This document shows, one piece after another, positions 12,062 through 22,150 of a DNA stretch of 64,000 nucleotides (within the stretch, counting starts at the first letter, position 1; the number at the start of each line of letters is the position of its first letter). The notes beneath the pieces were generated by a model. That model made no database searches and had not been told where the DNA came from. It worked only from the letters and a program-made list of their open reading frames with translations. The position numbers were made by a program, and so were the translations under genes. This DNA comes from Myrica gale (taxonomy: Eukaryota > Streptophyta > Magnoliopsida > Fagales > Myricaceae). The DNA lies in the NCBI GenBank assembly GCA_963930655.1, contig OZ005621.1, positions 21,005,001 to 21,069,000 on the forward strand, given 5' to 3'.

Positions 12062-12790
12062 CTATGTACTACGACTGAGAGGAGACAATTGGATCCTACG
12101 GTTGTGCATCTTCTGAAAACGTTGCAAAATGACTTCATTCTCAATAGTTTCAAAAAATTTCTGCTCGATGTACACTACCATGCAATCATTCATCCAATCA
12201 TCTCTCATCTTATTACACAAATCAGTCTTGATAATTTTCATCGCAGATAACACTCTCTCAACTGTTGCAGTCGTAACTGGTAAGACCAATGCCAACGTAA
12301 TAAGAAGATAAACCAATAGAAACAAAATATTCTTCTGGTCTCAACCATCTTCACAGCAAGAGTTCCAATATTTTGAAGCCCAGAAAAAAATTAAGTTCTT
12401 CTAACATCTCTAATGCAGGTGTCAAGCTGATCTCTAAGTACCACGCGATCAATTGTTGAGAAATCTTCAGGGTAAAATTCAACAAGACGACATAATCTAT
12501 CAATATCAAATGCTGAGAATGAGTCCATTGGATCAAGACATGTTATGCAAAGAAGTAACTTCATACTTGTTTTTGTGAAACAATTATTCATCTCCTGAGC
12601 AATCAAATCAATAACCCGACATAAGACTTCCACACGAAAATAATGCAGATAAGTAATTGTTTGACCTCCACGCCTCGAACGACCGCGAGTTTGTATAATG
12701 TTTTCCATATTGGGCACATTGATAAAATTATTCAGACAAAATATTTTGACTTCTTCCAAAAATTGGGCTCAACTAAGGTTGTCCTAGGCT
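12062..12790 (-). pseudogene. hAT transposase relic, ZMYM1-like C-terminal half
   Basis: Two frames together give the C-terminal part of a plant hAT transposase of the ZMYM1/TTF type. The 12391-12759 frame has LLLCITCLDPMDSFSAFD and LVEFYPEDFSTID. The 12062-12325 frame has the hAT dimerisation segment LVLPVTTATVERVLSAMKII, followed by DDWMNDCMVVYIE. A shift between them (about 12330-12400) breaks the gene. The N-terminal TTF zinc finger and the first catalytic half are not visible upstream. No terminal repeats were located. Confidence 0.8.
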
Positions 12791-13531
12791 CAACAACATC
12801 ACAATCCAACCTAAAAACTACTACATAAATAACATCTCTTCCTCCAGTTTCCTTCACAATCCAATCTAGAGTTAAGCAAGAAATGAAAAAAAGTTTTAAA
12901 GAAAGGAGATTACCTACCGCAAATGTCCTTCCAGCAAATAAGCAAGTATATTGGCAAAGTTCAAATGTGCTTCCAGCAATGGATTTTGATCTTCACTACA
13001 CAAATCCACATAAAGAACAATAAGTTAACAAGTAAATATTTAATTTGCTGCATAATTTATTTCCCAGCAATGTAGGAACATAATTATCTATAAAGAACAA
13101 TAACTGAGTGCGAGCATAATTATCTATAATAATAAAAAAGTGCAAGCATAATTGAAATAAATATGAATTTACTATAAAAGAGGGATGAAAGTGATTGATT
13201 AAAACACATTCACACTATATGGATGTCATTAGAAGAAACATTGAAAAACCAAATAATCAATGTGATCTACCCAGATATTAGGGAGTCTATATGCATTTTA
13301 CTGGAAAATGGGGAGGAAAAGAAAGTCATTAGAACTGCATATTAATATAAGGTAGAATTTTCAATTTATATATGATAGATTTACAATAGTACTATGGGTA
13401 AATTATTCTTAATTGTACTACATCACCTTCCTCCCAAAAAAAAAAGACTGCTCCTGTAAAATGGAAGAGAAAAAACTATAGTACCAACAGAAGCAGGAAC
13501 TGAGAATGCAGAAAGTGCTCATGCAAAGGTA
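12791..13531. other. Intergenic, no gene seen
   Basis: AT-rich DNA between the hAT relic and the fibrillin fragment. It may include the decayed 5' part of the hAT element, but no residue pattern could be followed. Confidence 0.5.
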
Positions 13532-13690
13532 TTACGCAATAACAAAAACCCTAAGCTCGTCTCCGTCTCCTCTGGTAATGCGGGTATCTGCATCGAGATA
13601 CGTGACTTCAAATTCACCACTTCCAGTATTTGATGGAGGCCTTAATACATCTGGAATCCGCGGTATCTCGAATGGTGGTAATTGTGAGTC
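13532..13690 (-). pseudogene. Orphan C-terminal exon of a PAP/fibrillin (plastid-lipid-associated) gene
   Basis: One minus-strand frame reads FEIPRIPDVLRPPSNT, then FEVTYLDADTRITRGD and ELRVFVIA followed by a stop. This is the closing beta-strand block of the plastid-lipid-associated protein/fibrillin family (lipocalin-like plastid proteins). No earlier exon was found on the minus strand up to the reticulon gene, and no transit peptide is visible. I read it as a gene fragment rather than a functional gene. Which family member it derives from is uncertain. Confidence 0.65.
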
Positions 13691-15368
13691 TGTGACAAGT
13701 TTCCACAATTCCACTCGCCTTTACTTTACAAATGTTTTCTCAAATATGATTTTTATCTTTGCAGATTCTATTCCCATTAAAAGTGAAAGCTCAATAACGA
13801 TGTTCGTTTTCTCATTTACTACTCAGAGAGTCACCCGGGCGGACTTATGTTGGCCCGGCCCGTTGGTTTTGGCTCTCTTTCCCTGGGGTTCTCGGTTGGG
13901 AGAAAAGGGCGGGGATAGACTTGAAATTCTATTGAATGTAATGGGATATAATGGTAAATAGGAGTTTTTCAGACCCACCAGGCCCAACCCAACAGTTACA
14001 GATCTGATGCTCGACACTATACAGCCTTTAATATAGTTTGGGCCGATTCAATGGCCACAAGATTGGTTATGGGCCAGATGGGCCAATTTCTCTAATCAAC
14101 AAAGATATGGTGTATAGATGAGATACGAAGGCCGGGCCTCTACTTTCTTTACGTAAGATTCGGCTTGTGCAGGCCAAGAAATACCGTGTTGACTCATAAA
14201 CTTTATGTTGTTTTGGTAATTATCATGTCTAATAGGTAGCCTCTCTCAGCCCCCTTAAACTGTAATGTTGATATCATTTTGAGATCCAAAATGTGAAGAC
14301 TCCCAAAATTTATGGATGGGGATTCTCTGCAATTTCGGACAGCATGAGCCTAATTTGTTAATCCGAGCTGAAAATTGCGATTAATCCGAGCTGAAAATTG
14401 CAGAGGATCTTGATCCAAAGTTAATGTCAATTTTTTAGTTTATGAGAGTTGGTGAAATAGTGGATTTAGTTTATGGGAGTTGATGAAAAAAATGAGAAAA
14501 TAGATGATTTGAGTTGATTTTTTTTATGTTTATTGTAATGGAAGGAGATGATTCGATGGGGGAAGAGAGTGATTATTTTATTAGACCAAAATTTTATGAT
14601 AGACTAAATATTTAGGAGGCAAACGCCACTCTTATCTCCAAGTCTAGAATTTGGTTCAGAACATACTAAAGATTTTTAATTCTCAATTATTTCAATAAGA
14701 CTTAACTCAATTGTTTCTTCCTCCTTTAAATATGGAGAAAAAGTATAGACTTTCTCCCTCCTTAGGCGCATGCAACAAAAATTACTTAAGCAGGGAAGAA
14801 AAACAAAAAACAAAATCCAAGAGGATTCTATCACAAACACACTACAAAAACTTATGGCTTTTTGTGTTTTGTGATCACATAAGTTGAGCACAAAAGTCCA
14901 ACTTATTTATTGTGTAATTCTAGCACTTCAACTTAAGGAACAATTTGGGGAAGGTGACGCCATTTTCTAACTCTTTGCTTATCCACTTGTTTATGCATAA
15001 ATCGGCCTCATAAGTTCGTTTCATGAACGGTTTAACCGCGATTTAGTAGTAATCATGAACAGATGGTTAATAACTTAATATAATGTCATATTAGTGTTAA
15101 GTTTTCTGATTAATGTAATGCTATTGGATCTTCATTGAAACTTCAAGTATTTACCACCAACTAATTTTTTACACAATAAATTATCCAAAAAAAAAAAATT
15201 GACAGTAGATCAGATGAGTTTGTCTAGCAACAAAGCTTCATTGTTATTAGTGCATGTAGCAACAGTAAGTGTTTCTAGCATTTTCTCTCTGTGAAACGGG
15301 CTAAGGATTTGGGCATGAATGTGAATCTTGGGTATGTACTACTCTATCCAAATCGATCTTGCTCCTTG
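13691..15368. other. Intergenic, with a short tandem duplication
   Basis: A 22-23-bp unit (TTAATCCGAGCTGAAAATTG) is tandemly repeated at about 14358-14403. The rest shows no recognised gene. The stretch from about 14900 to 15368 is the 3' flank of the reticulon gene. Confidence 0.55.
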
Positions 15369-18300
15369 TCATGAAGTTTCCTCCCCTCCTGCTTCATCTT
15401 CCACCCAGTCATCTCTAATGGCAGACTGCTGGTAGCATCGGAAAGCCACATACAGCATGAACACTGAATGCACGCACCCACAGTACTGTCAGTAAAAATT
15501 TGAGTGAAAAAAACATAACCCAAATTCCTGAAGATTACACAATGCCGTCCTCACCTTCCCAAATGCGTGCAACAGGGGAGGATAGGTTCAAAACCAGAAA
15601 ACCAATGGCTGCAGCCACGGCTTTCTTGTGAGAGCACGAATCCCATATATCCTGGAACCGCCGAACCCAAAACTTAGCTGCAAGCGAAACTAGGACATGT
15701 TAGATCCTCTATTTCCCAAAAACCAAATCTAGCAAGAACGTAATTTTGATATATCTTGTTCTGATTGGATTCATTTCCAATGCAAAGTCACAAGCTCGTT
15801 CTAAGAAGTACAAGAAACAAGGTAGTACCCATAATAAAAAACTTCTCATGTTGTTTCGAAGAAGATATCCGCAAGCTTTCGAAGATAAATTTGATGAATC
15901 TAGTTAAATTATCTGGAGTTTTGAAAAGCCATGGAAGCACGTGGAAGCTGTGTGGGTGTAAGTGTCAGTAAGAAAGAAACAGAGCAGGATCCATTGGTTT
16001 AATGAAATTCTAACTTCCTAAGGTGGTCTCTATGGGTGCAATAAGAGGTCAAGACAGCTTAGATGCACAGGAATAGCAGATTTCAGCAAAGGCAGCAGAG
16101 TTTGGAACAGAATGCAACGAGAAGATGCATTAAATTGAGGAAACTTACCGATTACAGTTAACTGCGCAGAGTATAATGAGCAGATTTTTGGCACAGTGAA
16201 GACTCCCAGAAAACCTGAGGGCCATGAGCACAACCTTCGCGTCAGTCAAAAGTAGAAAGACAAATGACGTCGACACTGACGTGATATCAAAAATAAACCA
16301 GGTACTTCCAAAATGAAGGAAACCCAAAGGTGCCAGTGAGCTTTAGAACCTACCCAGTTTGACCACAGTCCAAATGGTTATGCAGCTGCCACACCTGGCC
16401 AAAACAAAGAGCAGTACTGCCAGCTGCCATGGTCACCATTTCAGTAATTGTCATCTCTTTTAATATTAAGAAAAAAAACAAAATATGAAAAAAAACAAAC
16501 GCTTTTGTAGTTTCATGGATATCTTGAACAAAAATACAAGAGAGAGAGAAATTACCTTCATTGTAGTAGCAGGATCTCCAGAGAAAAGGGCTCTGAGTTT
16601 TAACAGTAACTCATTCACGTAAGGAAGAACCAATCTCAGCAACCATATTGCTTCTTGTTCCCCCAGGACATAGCTTGAATCATCTGCCTGAACAACTCCT
16701 CTAATCCATTTCATCGAGAAGAGGAAAAGGAAAAAAGAAAGAATCAGAAACTTTAAAGTGATGCAATTGGTAAAAATCTTTCTCTGTTCAATTGAAATGT
16801 TCGAGGGATGATTACCTGCAAATGAGGGTCCTATAGATGAAAATGGCAGCAAGATAAACAAGCCCCACGTACGAAATCACAGAAATAAAGCTGCGGATAC
16901 AAGATTTAAGAGAGTTTAGTTCTTGCTCTGTTCTGAACCAGAGGAATAACAGATCAAAACTTGGGAAGTCAAAACTTTTTCCTTCGATGTAAATTTTCGA
17001 ACCTGAGATTGACATCCCTCGTATAGGAAGATGAGAGGATAATGAATGATCCAATTAGTAAGATAAGTGCCGATCTTGGGACTTCTTTCCACATTACCAA
17101 GTCCACTGGAAAATCAAAACAGAAAAAATGAATGACTTAATATTGCAAGACCTTTCCTGAAGAATTTGCAGTGTATCTTGAAATCAGAACTCACCAAAAC
17201 TTTGCAATTTGCTATGGGTTTCCGGAAACGTTTCATACTCATATGAACCTTCATAAAAAAAATCGTCATTCTTAGACCAAATTCCTAGTGATAGGATCAT
17301 AAATAAGAAGAAAATGCAGATGCAGATAAATTAAAGGCACTAACTTGAAGTGGGTTTTGAGGGATTATGATTTCTTGGAGTCGATTTGGATATGTTCTGG
17401 TAAATAGAACGACGTTTTTCAGGCGGAGGCTGCTTTTTCATGCTGACAATTGGGCTGCTGTTAACTTGATGAAGCTTTTTCTCTTCCCTGACAATCTTCT
17501 TCTCTTGGTTGGCAAGTTTTTTTTCTTCGTTAACAATCTTCTGCTCTTGATTGGCAAACTTTTTCTCTTCGTTTACAATATTCTGCTCTTGATTGACAAG
17601 CTTTTTCTCTTCATTAACAATCTTCTTCTCCTCGTTGACAACCTTGTGGAGTTCTGTAACAGTGATTTTCTTAACATCAACCTCAATTTCCTCATCCACC
17701 TCCTCTTCGTCTCCTTCCTCTCCGCTAACAAAATCAAGAACATCAACTTCATCATTGTTCGCCACCACTTTCGGAGCAGGAGCATAATTCAACACACTCC
17801 GATCGGTTATGACCTTTTCTTCGCAAACACCAAACTCCTTGCAAGTTTCATCAGATCCAACCGTCCCAGATTCATCAATTGGACTGTTCTCTGTTCCTCC
17901 AAGGGACCGGTCATCAATTATCTCCCCTGATTCATCTAAAGTTTGACTCGATTCCGATTTGGCCTTCGTTAGCTGAACTGAACTAGTTTGATCGGTTCCA
18001 GTGCCACATTCTTCAACTCCCTTGACCGAGTCAGACTTTGCCTTCCTCAACTGCACAGAATTTCTCTGAATTGGCTCACCAGATTCATCGCCGGCCGCCT
18101 TGAGTGGTTCAGATCTTGGCTTCCTCGTCTGGATTAGGCTCCTCTCGAATTTCTCAACAGAAACACCAACCTCCTTGCTTCCCTCAGATCTCAGCTTCCT
18201 AGTCTGAATTGGGCTCTTCTTGATTCCGTCAGCAGAAACAGTCAGCTCCTTGCATTGTTCCTCAGAATTCTTCTGCGGCTCAGGTTTTCTTTTGGGTATC

Positions 18301-18569
18301 TGAAATGGACTCTTGTCCAACCCATCAAAGCTCTCTGATTTCCATGTCTTCCTCTTCCCACTGGTTGCCACCAGAGTACTAGTTTGGCCTCTCTTCAACC
18401 TGGCACTAGTCACACCCCCACCACCACCATTTACAGACGCCGCCGCGCTTCCTTCAGGGCTTTCTTCCTCTCCATTGAAGACCTTAATCCCACCTCTCAC
18501 TTCGTCATGCTTCATCCTGCTCTCCCACACGGACCCTGCCACCACACTTCTCCTTCTACCCACATCCAT
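15369..18569 (-). CDS. RTNLB21: Reticulon-like protein, RTNLB21 type (9 exons, 651 aa)
   Basis: Reticulons insert hydrophobic hairpins into the endoplasmic reticulum and bend tubules. Exons: 17345-18569, 17195-17248, 17003-17105, 16816-16890, 16556-16700, 16354-16423, 16149-16214, 15555-15677, 15369-15463 (1956 nt, all phases fit). Residues 1-409 are a long charged N-terminal extension starting MDVGRRRSVVAGSVWESRMK. It has five spaced S-x-Q-x-RK-type motifs at about 87-208, an acidic run at about 283-300 and a heptad array (VNEEKK type) at about 308-366. The reticulon domain follows. VDLVMWKEVPRSALILLIGS opens it, FISVISYVGLVYLAAIF closes the first hairpin, and LAVLLFVLARCGSCITIW starts the second. 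The end is FMLYVAFRCYQQSAIRDDW plus an acidic tail. The last acceptor was chosen because it keeps IWEVFMLYVAFR in frame. The start ATG matches the family N terminus. No defect is seen. Confidence 0.93.
17472..17646 (-). repeat. 21-bp coding minisatellite (heptad array) in the reticulon N-terminal region
   Basis: About eight copies of a 21-bp unit lie in frame and encode the heptad V-N-E/Q-E-K/Q-K/N-x. This gives a predicted long charged coiled coil at residues of about 308-366. The unit length equals exactly one heptad, so copy gain or loss would not break the frame or the helix register. Confidence 0.85.
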
Positions 18570-18875
18570 CTCTCATTACTTGCTTTGTACTCTCCCACCC
18601 TCTCTCTCTCTCTCGCTCGCTCTCTGTGGTAATGGTTACAGCGGTGGGACGGAGCTGCTGGTGGAAATCTAGTACATAAATATGCGTATAAACATATATG
18701 AATGAATCGAAGTACGCATTACAATACCGCTTCTAAATAGATGGAAGCCATCCACAGGGTAATTGAGGAACCTTAACTTCAGTGCAGGTGGAACTTCAAG
18801 ACATTAGCACCTGCACTGCGTTGAGGATGATATTACGTCATGCGCTTCTGTGGCCGAATATTTTTTTATTGAAAA
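18570..18875 (-). promoter_or_regulatory. Reticulon gene leader and proximal promoter
   Basis: Immediately upstream of the start codon (plus-strand 18598-18625) is a CT microsatellite, which reads as a GA-rich 5' leader on the coding strand, typical of plant 5'UTRs. A clear TATA box could not be fixed. The 18876-19127 MITE begins just beyond this stretch. Confidence 0.4.
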
Positions 18876-19127
18876 ATTCACTTTGTTTTAGCCCTTAAAC
18901 TATAAATTAAATTATAATTAAAACTCTAACCTACCGATCTTGATATATTGAGTTTATAAATTATTAAATTTTATCAATTTACGCCTGCACTAAAATTTGA
19001 AAGTCAAAATCGTCAGATTTGAGCCAGTGACACAATTTTGATCGTCAAATTTTAGTTAAAATTCTTAGTTTTAGACTCTATTTGTAATTTTTTTGATAGT
19101 TTAAGGGCTCAAAATGACTTTACCCTT
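18876..19127. mobile_element. MITE copy 1 (AGCCCTTAAACTAT family)
   Basis: The ends are imperfect inverted repeats: TTTTAGCCCTTAAACTATA on the left and TAGTTTAAGGGCTCAAAATG on the right. The interior matches the element at 21905-22150 in the opposite orientation, including a GTCAAAATCGTCAGATTTGA-type block. No coding capacity. The superfamily is unassigned because the target duplication is unclear. Confidence 0.7.
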
Positions 19128-21116
19128 TCTTTCTGGGTAAATAAATATGGCCGAATTTTCGTCTCATGTCATCTTGTATATTTATTATTGCCATTTTTTA
19201 TGGTCAATTTTTAAACTTTGAAAGGTTATTTTCATGCCACTCTTTCTCCATGAAGGTGAAACCCTCCCTTATTCACATCGTATGATCAGGGGATTGTCCA
19301 GATATCATTTTCTTGGAGCTTTTCTACTCGAATTCACATAATATGGATTAAATTTTTGTCATTAATTTGTGAGTACCAAATTTATAAACTTCATTTATTG
19401 TTATTCAGATAATTTTATTTTACAATAAGCATTTTCATATTGACCTGTCTTACAAAATACATTGAAACTTCCATTGCATAACAAAGAAAAATGTACCATA
19501 ACCCCCAATATATATATATTGCTTGCACTGTAACCCTAAAATATCAGTTCTTATGTTGTTTCTTTGCTGTATATGTGAAGCTCTAAGTAGCATACCTCAA
19601 TTTTCAAAGCTTTCTATTTGGGTATCTTTCACATGTTGGGCGAAAATCTATATATTTCTCTTCTTCTCTCTTCTTCTATACATTATTTTAAAGCAGGTCT
19701 CTTTTTCGGATGAAAATCTTCTACAATCATTGTACGATGCAATTCAGATAGAGATAGATACAACAAGTGAATCATACACCATTTAATTTTGTGTATGTAA
19801 AATTTCGAACAACATGCATCATACAATGCATATGTTATATTTATCTCTCTTCGAATTACATTAAAAAATTGCAAATGATATCTATAGTCTCTTTTCCATG
19901 TATACTTAATAGGTAAGGAGAAAATTCAGTGGGCACTATCTTTTCCGAGTAGCGTTATTATTTTTTGAATTATTGGAGTAGTGCTATGCTAATACATAGA
20001 TAAACCCCATTCTTTATTTTTTTTTCTAATAAGTCGCGAGTGTATATATATATATATACACGTCATGTGTAGACAGAAAGTGGTACCCTAGTCAGTCCAG
20101 CTAGCCACATCCGAGAAGGCTTATTGTATATATTTCATTAATAGCAAGTTCCAACAGTTCAAGTTATACAAATATATTTTTGCATTTTTTTTGTTCTCTT
20201 GCAGAATTGTAGTCTTTTTTTGTTATGAAATCAAAATCAGATACATGGGAAAATTTCACTTGCTGTGACCTCCAAATTATGGACCAGCATCATTCTAAGA
20301 ACTACATTATCAATTTCACTATATTACATTCGAATTATCATTTCATTGTTATATGCTCTCTAATATGATCTAGTTAGTCATTGAGATCGTTTAAGTAATA
20401 TATTCCCTCATTTGAATTGTATGATCTAGCTAATGGACACGTAGTAAAGAATTATAATAATTATAAGATATAATAGGACGAAATTAATAATTTAAACTTA
20501 GCTCATGACGGAAAAGTGTTTTTTTTTAATTTAATAGTAGACAACCTGATAATGATTGAATATTGAAAATGATAGACAATAAGTAGAATACTGTGGAAGG
20601 CTCTTTTACTGATCCGGCTATCCTGCAATTCGCTGACCGAATCGGTGAGAGGCAGAAAAAGAGGTGTAGATTTCGCTTGAGACCCACACCTATCAGAATA
20701 GGAGAGTCTTGTTCGGATAAGTGTAGGTTCCAGACAGAACTCATATTTTTATTATTAACTCTCACCGAATTGTACCCTCTATGATACCCTAAATATTGCA
20801 TAGGATCATAGTACCTCGTTTACTTCGTTTTTGTTGGTTTACTTTTGGCTGGGGGGCGTAGAGTAATTGTAGGTCCCAAAAACGCAGTGTCTTTTTGTGT
20901 GTCGTATAATTGACGTTCCATCGTTAACAGTACAAAAAAATGGGGTCCAAATTAATCCACACAGAATGGAGAGACTGACACCTCTCTCACTCCCCCCTTT
21001 GTGTCTCAGTATTTCCTCCCCCAATCATAAAAGTCCACGATAATCCTCTCTCTCTCCACTCAAATAAATACTCCCAATAAATAAATAACCTCTGGTTGAA
21101 GAAGAGCTTCAGTTTA
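19128..21116. other. Intergenic, no gene seen; TA microsatellite
   Basis: AT-rich sequence with a (TA)n run at about 20042-20059. The region at 19720-19870 shares short blocks (ATTTATCTCTCT, GAATT-CAT) with the tandem duplication at 22861-23130. The open frames at 19523-19786 and 20526-20801 have no recognisable family motif. Confidence 0.5.
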
Positions 21117-21242
21117 ATGGTGAATTTTACAACCATGGATTGTTTGAGGGATTGGGATTTGCAATCTGCTTTAACGAATGCTGCAGGGATTCTCAAAATC
21201 TGCAGATCGGATAATGATCCTTTGGGTTTTTTTTTTTTTTAA
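21117..21242 (+). pseudogene. Possible truncated first exon (41-aa frame starting MVNFTTMDCLRDWDLQ)
   Basis: A promoter-like stretch with CT-rich runs and AATAAATA boxes (20980-21090) precedes two in-frame ATGs at 21117 and 21135. The frame reads MDCLRDWDLQSALTNAAG and ends in a poly-T run followed by TAA. The DWDLQ opening recalls the N terminus of group IIe WRKY factors (WRKY22/29 type), but the remainder does not match and no WRKY domain follows. This may be the stub of a gene cut near the poly-T, or chance. Confidence 0.25.
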
Positions 21243-21564
21243 AATACTTCTAATTATTTTAATTATTTCTTTGGCTACATTTATGAAATCCCAGTGCATT
21301 GATCTTCTCTTCTAATCTATGTAAAATCCTGATTAATTAACATCTATAAACAGTACAAAGAGGGTGAAAGGTTCTTTCATACCCTTTTGATGGGAATATT
21401 TAGAAAAGAAAGGCATATGCTTAAATACTACTCTGACATCCTTCCTCTTTGCCCTCGTCCTCTCTCGGAGAGGATCAGACAATCGTTCTCTCCGCTCTCT
21501 TTTAACAACCGACCAATTACATCTTTTTCTTACGCATTTTGGACATCTAAGAGATTCATGCTAA

Positions 21565-21765
21565 CCCCCAAGGGTTTGGTGTGGTGGTAAGACTTCGGCT
21601 TGTGTTCTAACATGTCTCAAGTTCGAGCCCCAACATCCTCATTATCGCCCTTGACTTATCTGCTCCCTGGGTTGTGGGGTCGGTCCAGTGGGCCGGGGTT
21701 TGTACTTCAGGGTTAGGCCAAAAGGGTCCGGCTTTGGAGAATTTCCTCGTCATCAAAAAAAAAAA
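21565..21765 (+). mobile_element. tRNA-derived SINE with target-site duplication
   Basis: The element has an internal Pol III promoter: an A-box-like TGTGGTGGTAAGACTTCGG near 21580 and a B-box-like AAGTTCGAGCCCC near 21619. It ends in an A-tail after CGTCATC. It is flanked by a 16-bp direct repeat with one mismatch (AAGAGATTCATGCTAA at 21549-21564, AAGAGATTCATACTAA at 21766-21781). The size of about 200 bp, the tail and the long duplication are all as expected for a plant SINE mobilised by a LINE. Confidence 0.85.
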
Positions 21766-21904
21766 AAGAGATTCATACTAAGGAGTCGTTTGTTTACTTA
21801 ATATTTTGAGGTAGGTAAATTTTTAACAAAATAAATACACTTTAAAATTCTTAACATCTACACATAGATACTTCAAACTTTTCACATTCCTAATAAATCT
21901 AAAA

Positions 21905-22150
21905 GGTAAAGTCATTTTGAGCCCTTAAACTATTAAATAAATTACAAATATGACAACAAACTATAATCTTGACACATTGAGCCAACGAACTGCTAAAATT
22001 TAACAAATCTCATCCTAAACTAAAATCTGACGGTCAAAATTGTGTCACATGTCTCAAATTTGACGATTTTAACCGTTAAATTTTAATTCATAATACAAAT
22101 TTATAAAATTTGATAATTCGTAGGCTAAATAGTTTAAAGCGCTTGCCCTA
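21905..22150. mobile_element. MITE copy 2 (AGCCCTTAAACTAT family), inverted relative to copy 1
   Basis: It begins GGTAAAGTCATTTTGAGCCC, which is the reverse complement of the right end of the 18876-19127 copy. The interior (GTCAAAATTGTGTCAC, TTTGACGATTTTAACC) aligns with that copy in reverse orientation. The right end (about 22128-22150) has decayed. Confidence 0.65.

Noticed and set aside
17367..17930. 187-aa plus-strand open frame rich in Leu/Phe
   Set aside because: It is the antisense shadow of the heptad-repeat exon of the reticulon gene. Its composition follows from the repeated codons, and it has no family motif.
21575..21635. A functional tRNA gene
   Set aside because: A- and B-box-like motifs exist, but the sequence does not fold as a cloverleaf with an acceptor stem, and it is part of a SINE with A-tail and target duplication.
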